From contig JANXMO010000219.1 of NCBI GenBank assembly GCA_025354615.1, positions 1 through 8,040 on the forward strand: 8,040 nt of DNA, read 5' to 3'. Below are positions 5,431 through 8,040 of this stretch, one piece after another. Made by a program: the position numbers and the translations under genes. The notes below the pieces were generated by a model. It made no database searches and was not told the DNA's origin. It was given only the letters and a program-made list of their open reading frames with translations. The stretch comes from Burkholderiales bacterium (GTDB lineage: Bacteria; Pseudomonadota; Gammaproteobacteria; Burkholderiales; Burkholderiaceae_C). Position 1 is the first letter of the stretch; each line of letters opens with the position of its first letter.

Positions 5431-5453
5431 TTAATGCCTGCCTTCTCAAGCGC
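5427..5453. repeat. 27-bp direct repeat, copy 2 (gene-junction cassette)
   Basis: Second copy, 635 bp from the first. It spans the last codons of the gene ending at 5427 (also ALEKAGIK and stop) and the start of the J-domain gene. The two genes carrying the same tail are otherwise unrelated. Confidence 0.85.
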
Positions 5454-5735
5454 ATCCGCCGCTTCTTGCATGAGTCTGTCGACCTGTGAAAATGTGTGAA
5501 AAAACTTGACCTCGTATTCATCTTCAACCCAGTCCGGCAAAGTCCTCCTGTATTGCAGCAACCACAGATTTGCAGCTTCCTCGGGGTGGTCAAAATTCGA
5601 GGCGCTGAATTCTTTGATCCAATGAACGGTGTCATTGGCTTGCACTCGCCATTCGTCTACCCCTTGGCTCGCAGCGCGCAGCCGCTCAACGAGTGATGCA
5701 GTGCCTGCGGTTTGTTCGGTCGGTTGTTTAGTCAT
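5427..5735 (-). CDS. Hypothetical phage protein
   Basis: A 102-aa acidic, largely helical protein. A Thr/Gln-rich N-terminus (TKQPTEQTAG) is followed by a helix SLVERLRAAS of a type seen at the start of many phage early proteins, a Trp-rich middle (DEWRVQANDTVHWIKEF, LWLLQYRRTLPDWVEDEYEV) and a C-terminal helix (SQVDRLMQEAADALEKAGIK). No catalytic motif, signal or membrane segment is visible and I cannot assign a function. The ATG at 5735 is 9 nt after the Gp157 stop and has no clear Shine-Dalgarno. The last eight residues are identical to those of the next protein. Confidence 0.75.
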   Translation of the reverse strand: MTKQPTEQTAGTASLVERLRAASQGVDEWRVQANDTVHWIKEFSASNFDHPEEAANLWLLQYRRTLPDWVEDEYEVKFFHTFSQVDRLMQEAADALEKAGIK

Positions 5736-5744
5736 GGCTTGCGG

Positions 5745-6245
5745 TCACTTGATCTGGAGGTTACGGCACTGTTCAAGATGCGCGCCTGGGACAGCCTTTC
5801 CTTGCTTGAGTGCCGCCGCAATAGCTGCCTTGTCGGGCGCAGGTGGTGGCGGCTCAGGGGTGCGCATATATTCATCTGGCACCAAGTCTTGTGCGTCGAT
5901 GACGACCGCGCTTGATGGGCGCCACGTAATCTTCAGTTCCGGCCCTTCAATCTTGTCAATGCCAGCCGCCTCAAGGTTGCGGGACAAGTATTCGCGCATG
6001 GCGTTGGCCCGACTCTCAATGGCCTTTGCTCGGTCTGCCATTTCCTTCGCGCGTTGCTTGCAGGCCGCTGCGGTTGCGTCCAGGCTCAAGTAAAACTTAG
6101 CGACGTTCGTTGCCTTGACTTCGAGTGCGCCGGACAAGCCCTCAAGCGTGTCGGCAATGGTTTGCGCATCGAGATCGAGGTTCGACAGCGTTTCGGCGGC
6201 TGACTTGAAGTCAGCAGCGATTTCGTAAAGTGTCAGTGCGCTCAT
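5745..6245 (-). CDS. Siphovirus Gp157 family protein
   Basis: A 166-aa protein matching the Gp157 family along its whole length: LTLYEIAADFKSAAETL, DAQTIADTLEGLSGALEVKA (27-46), a long coiled coil about residues 47-95 (FYLSLDATAAACKQRAKEMA, then ESRANAMREYLSRNLEAAG), IEGPELKITWRPSSAVVID (99-117), LVPDEYMR (121-128) and the tail PDKAAIAAALKQGKAVPGA (137-155). A Streptococcus phage member was linked to phage resistance when expressed in the host. The family generally sits beside single-strand annealing proteins and SSB in phage replication/recombination modules, as here, but its biochemical role is unknown. The ATG at 6245 follows the previous stop by 12 nt; only a weak GGA is seen upstream. 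Confidence 0.92.
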   Translation of the reverse strand: MSALTLYEIAADFKSAAETLSNLDLDAQTIADTLEGLSGALEVKATNVAKFYLSLDATAAACKQRAKEMADRAKAIESRANAMREYLSRNLEAAGIDKIEGPELKITWRPSSAVVIDAQDLVPDEYMRTPEPPPPAPDKAAIAAALKQGKAVPGAHLEQCRNLQIK

Positions 6246-6257
6246 GAGTAGTCCGAT

Positions 6258-6536
6258 TTAAAAAGGCACATCGTCATCGGGCAATTCCTCTGCGGCCTTC
6301 GATGTTGGCTTGGCTAATGGCTTTGCGAGAAGGCGCGCAGGCGGGTTCTTCGGTGCATTCTTTGCGGTGAAAGCAAGCCGCATGTACTTACCTTTTTGCC
6401 CCTCTTTTAGCCATGCCGAAATCCAGTACTCGACGCCATCAACCTCAGCGGTGCCTTTGTAGTCGGGTTGTTGATCTCGATCCTTGTCGACGTTTTTGAA
6501 CAAAGCGCCGGACATGTTGTTGTCGTAATTGCTCAT
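6258..6536 (-). CDS. Small phage protein with SSB-like acidic C-terminal tip
   Basis: A 92-aa protein. Residues 1-60 carry a pattern common in phage and plasmid small proteins: NMSGALFKNVDKDRDQQPDY, then GTAEVDGVEYWISAWLKEGQ and GKYMRLAFTAKN, which reads as an OB- or DUF736-like small beta fold. Residues 61-82 are a Pro/Lys/Ala linker. The protein ends EELPDDDVPF, almost identical to the acidic DDDIPF tip with which bacterial SSB recruits repair and replication proteins. I infer a role with single-stranded DNA or with SSB partners next to the annealing protein, but a true SSB OB domain is not recognisable. The ATG at 6536 overlaps the upstream stop as ATGA; an internal ATG at residue 8 is less likely because relatives start with MSxYDN. 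Confidence 0.8.
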   Translation of the reverse strand: MSNYDNNMSGALFKNVDKDRDQQPDYKGTAEVDGVEYWISAWLKEGQKGKYMRLAFTAKNAPKNPPARLLAKPLAKPTSKAAEELPDDDVPF

Positions 6537-7195
6537 GCTGTTGTGACATCCTCAATGGCTGATTTCATGCGGTCTTTGATGGCGGTTAGGGTCAAGATGG
6601 CATCCCCGTCTTCAGCCGCCCTCAGTTCTTTGTAGATTGCTGCCCACATCGTCTGCAATTCTTTTAACGTTTCGCAACTCTCTAGGGCTATCGCGTGGCT
6701 TTCGATCAAGTCAGTACGTCGCTCCTGCTGAGCTTTGTCGGCAAAGTGCTCCTTGGCCTCGGCCACGTACTTGCTGTCGTCCCATCGGCCACTAAAAATG
6801 TCTCCCGCAAAGCCAATTATTGAAAGGCACTTGACCATGCCGTCTGTCACTGACTTTTTGCCGGCGTCTTCATCGACGATCAAATCGCCCTTACTCGACT
6901 TGTAGGCGGCTTTTGTTCCACCCATTTGATCGAATGTCTCCGACCTTTTGCCGTCGAGGAGGTACCACACAGAGACAACCGCGACGTGGAGCACGTCGGT
7001 GTCGCTCATGCGCTCAAAACGCTCGGACTTAACTTCAACGCCCCACCCAATGCCGACCGGGCCAAACGCTTCCGTGGCGCGTTCAATCAGCCAATAAGGC
7101 TTTGGGCTGTTCCCCTGGTAATTCTTGCCCGTTATTGGCTTGACGGCTTTTGGGTCGGTCATGCATACCAACTGCCACAACGCTTTGTTTTTCAT
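6533..7195 (-). CDS. Rad52-like single-strand annealing protein (probable)
   Basis: A 220-aa protein. The N-terminal 150 residues carry features of the phage Rad52/Sak-like annealing superfamily: KPYWLIERATEAFGPVGIGW (32-51) followed by GVEV, strands DVLHVAVVSVWYLLDGKRSE (67-86), and DEDAGKKSVTDGMVKCLSII (108-127) leading to GFAGDIFSGRWDDSKYV (128-144). The last element corresponds to the conserved DAxKKAxTDAxxKxLxxLGF helix. Such proteins bind and anneal single-stranded DNA in recombination-dependent replication. The C-terminal 70 residues are helical (LIESHAIALESCETLKELQT), possibly a partner-binding part. Neighbours (SSB-tailed protein, Gp157) fit. The exact subfamily (Sak, Erf or another) is uncertain. 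The ATG at 7195 is 2 nt after the previous TAA, with GGAG 13 nt upstream, so reinitiation is likely. Confidence 0.75.
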   Translation of the reverse strand: MKNKALWQLVCMTDPKAVKPITGKNYQGNSPKPYWLIERATEAFGPVGIGWGVEVKSERFERMSDTDVLHVAVVSVWYLLDGKRSETFDQMGGTKAAYKSSKGDLIVDEDAGKKSVTDGMVKCLSIIGFAGDIFSGRWDDSKYVAEAKEHFADKAQQERRTDLIESHAIALESCETLKELQTMWAAIYKELRAAEDGDAILTLTAIKDRMKSAIEDVTTA

Positions 7196-7197
7196 GA

Positions 7198-7491
7198 TTA
7201 AAACGGCACTCCGCGTATTGCAATGTTGTAAGCAGCGCGCAGTGAAGCGCCTTTGCCGTGGTGGCGTGAATACATGCGATACATCAATACAAAATCAGCA
7301 GCCTTCCTGGCCGCACACCGAAGTCGTCCGGGCCTGGTGGCCGGTTTCACAGGGTTCAGCCCTTGCGGCCCAAATGCTTCTGACAGCGTGCGGGGGTAGT
7401 TCTTGTGTGTATCGTTGTATTGGACGTACTCAGGCTCCCGTTGAGTGCTTGAGTAAATGGCAGCAGTTGCTTGGTTCGTTTGCATGCTCAC
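7198..7491 (-). CDS. Hypothetical phage protein
   Basis: A 97-aa basic protein of unknown function. The N-terminus is Gln/Thr-rich and probably disordered (TNQATAAIYSSTQREPEYVQ). Then come YPRTLSEAFGPQGLNPV (32-48), a basic stretch (RPGRLRCAARKAADFVLMYR, 53-72) and a helix ending GASLRAAYNIAIRGVPF. It contains a PRTLSEAFG segment of a kind I associate with small phage proteins near replication genes, without a known role. The start is the GTG at 7491, which overlaps the previous stop as GTGA; the ATG two codons later, at 7485, has a G-run about 8 nt upstream and is an equally possible start. Confidence 0.75.
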   Translation of the reverse strand: MSMQTNQATAAIYSSTQREPEYVQYNDTHKNYPRTLSEAFGPQGLNPVKPATRPGRLRCAARKAADFVLMYRMYSRHHGKGASLRAAYNIAIRGVPF

Positions 7492-7691
7492 AGCCCCAGG
7501 AAAATTGCGACAGGCAACGCAATCAACAGCAGCAGCCCAAATCGCTCGACGAGTGCAAAGCCCTTGTCTTCAATTGATCCGCCGACTTGTGGCCATATGG
7601 TGTCGAATGGCTTCAATGCCTCATCCATCAGGTGGCGCTGCCACGCTTCTTCGGCGAGTGCTGCGGTTGCGTCGTGTTCGTTGGCTCTCAT
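7488..7691 (-). CDS. Small tail-anchored membrane protein
   Basis: A 67-aa protein with a soluble acidic N-terminal part (RANEHDATAALAEEAWQRHL, then MDEALKPFDTIW) and a single hydrophobic segment at the very C-terminus (FGLLLLIALPVAIFLGL, 51-67). This predicts a tail-anchored inner-membrane protein with a cytoplasmic N-terminus. I do not recognise a family. A holin is unlikely because there is only one terminal segment, the gene lies in the early region, and no endolysin is nearby. The ATG at 7691 overlaps the previous stop as ATGA, with AAGGGG 8 nt upstream. Confidence 0.75.
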   Translation of the reverse strand: MRANEHDATAALAEEAWQRHLMDEALKPFDTIWPQVGGSIEDKGFALVERFGLLLLIALPVAIFLGL

Positions 7692-7843
7692 GACGAAATC
7701 CCCTTAATCAAAAAAATCGTTATCACCACAGACAGCCAAATTGCAGTTCCACCAATAAGTCCGTTTACAAAGCCTTTCATCGTTTTGTCTGGCTTTGGCG
7801 CGCCATTCCCGGCAGGCGGATCAAGTAGCTCTTTAATCACCAC
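7688..7843 (-). CDS. Small single-span membrane protein
   Basis: A 51-aa protein beginning at the GTG at 7843: VIKELLDPPAGNGAPKPDKT followed by a membrane segment about residues 25-46 (FVNGLIGGTAIWLSVVITIF, then LIKG). AAAGGGG lies 5 nt before this GTG; a second GTG at 7840 is the alternative. The open frame extends further upstream to 8032, but that part lies antiphase over another gene and has no supporting start signal. The proline-rich N-terminus and small size give no family match. The protein is coupled at both ends (11-bp overlap upstream, 4-bp overlap downstream) and pairs with the next tail-anchored protein. Confidence 0.65.
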   Translation of the reverse strand: MVIKELLDPPAGNGAPKPDKTMKGFVNGLIGGTAIWLSVVITIFLIKGISS

Positions 7844-8040
7844 GATTGCCCCTTTCAGCCGTTGTTTGCTTCCACATGCTGGCCGCGCGTGCTGCACCAG
7901 CCCATGCGTCTTCAGCAGCGCGGTAAGTCGCGTATGCAAACTCTTCTTGCCACTCGCAGGAGTTGAATTCATCGCTGACTGCATCAAAGGCAATCTCTGC
8001 CAGCTCGGCCACTTGTTGAAGCAGCTCGGCAACCTGTTTA
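7833..8040 (-). CDS. Partial acidic hypothetical protein (5' end outside window)
   Basis: C-terminal 68 residues of a gene that enters from the right edge; the first complete codon is at 8039. The residues read VAELLQQVAELAEIAFDAVS, then EWQEEFAYATYRAAEDAWAG, AARAASMWKQ and end ERGNRGD. The segment is acidic and helical with a heptad-like leucine pattern at the start and an Ala/Trp/Tyr-rich middle. The frame is open throughout and its composition is more protein-like than the competing frame over the same bases. The stop overlaps the next gene's GTG start. Function unknown. Confidence 0.65.
   Translation of the reverse strand, partial: KQVAELLQQVAELAEIAFDAVSDEFNSCEWQEEFAYATYRAAEDAWAGAARAASMWKQTTAERGNRGD

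Noticed and set aside
5629..6093. Plus-strand open frame opposite Gp157
   Set aside because: Gp157 on the minus strand matches its family from end to end; the antisense frame is Ser/Ala/Arg-rich noise.
7844..8032. N-terminal extension of the small membrane protein up to 8032
   Set aside because: The competing frame on the same strand (7833-8039) is acidic, helical and more protein-like, and a Shine-Dalgarno supports the GTG start at 7843.

Overview
This window looks like the integration end and early (leftward) operon of a temperate tailed phage, most likely an integrated prophage in a proteobacterium. Family resemblance (a P4-type integrase beside an AlpA-like regulator, a DUF4224 protein, a Gp157 protein and a J-domain phage protein) together with moderately high GC suggests a Burkholderiales host such as a comamonad. 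That taxonomic guess is inference; no host marker gene is visible.

Layout, left to right. Bases 1-274 hold no convincing phage gene. They contain repeated short motifs and a perfect 8-bp dyad just upstream of the integrase, which is where the attachment site and integrase-arm sites of this kind of integrase are expected. Bases 275-1516 (+) encode a complete tyrosine recombinase with all catalytic residues. From 1488 to the right edge every gene lies on the minus strand: 18 closely packed genes, counting one 30-residue small ORF and one gene cut by the window edge. Reading in transcription order from the right edge they are: a partial acidic protein, two small proteins each ending in one membrane segment, a hypothetical protein, a Rad52-like annealing protein, a small protein with an SSB-like acidic tail, a Gp157 protein, a hypothetical protein, a J-domain protein, another hypothetical protein, a DUF1566 protein, a Lar-like zinc protein, an Ala/Trp-repeat protein (DUF7666 type), an RPxxFSxPM-family phage protein, a 30-residue small ORF, a small hypothetical protein, a DUF4224 protein and an AlpA-like HTH protein.

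Eleven of the 17 minus-strand junctions overlap, nine of them by exactly 4 bp (ATGA or GTGA), so the cluster reads as one translationally coupled polycistronic transcript whose promoter lies beyond the right edge. The Rad52-like protein, the SSB-tailed protein and Gp157 form a recombination/replication core. The J-domain protein may recruit host DnaK. The genes at 1868-5430 look like accessory early functions (a possible restriction-alleviation protein and several families of unknown role). The last gene, AlpA-like, converges on and overlaps the 3' end of int, so leftward early transcription would run antisense into int. No repressor, no lytic or structural gene, no tRNA, no CRISPR and no IS element was found in the window. 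There is no stretch of more than 300 bases without a gene.
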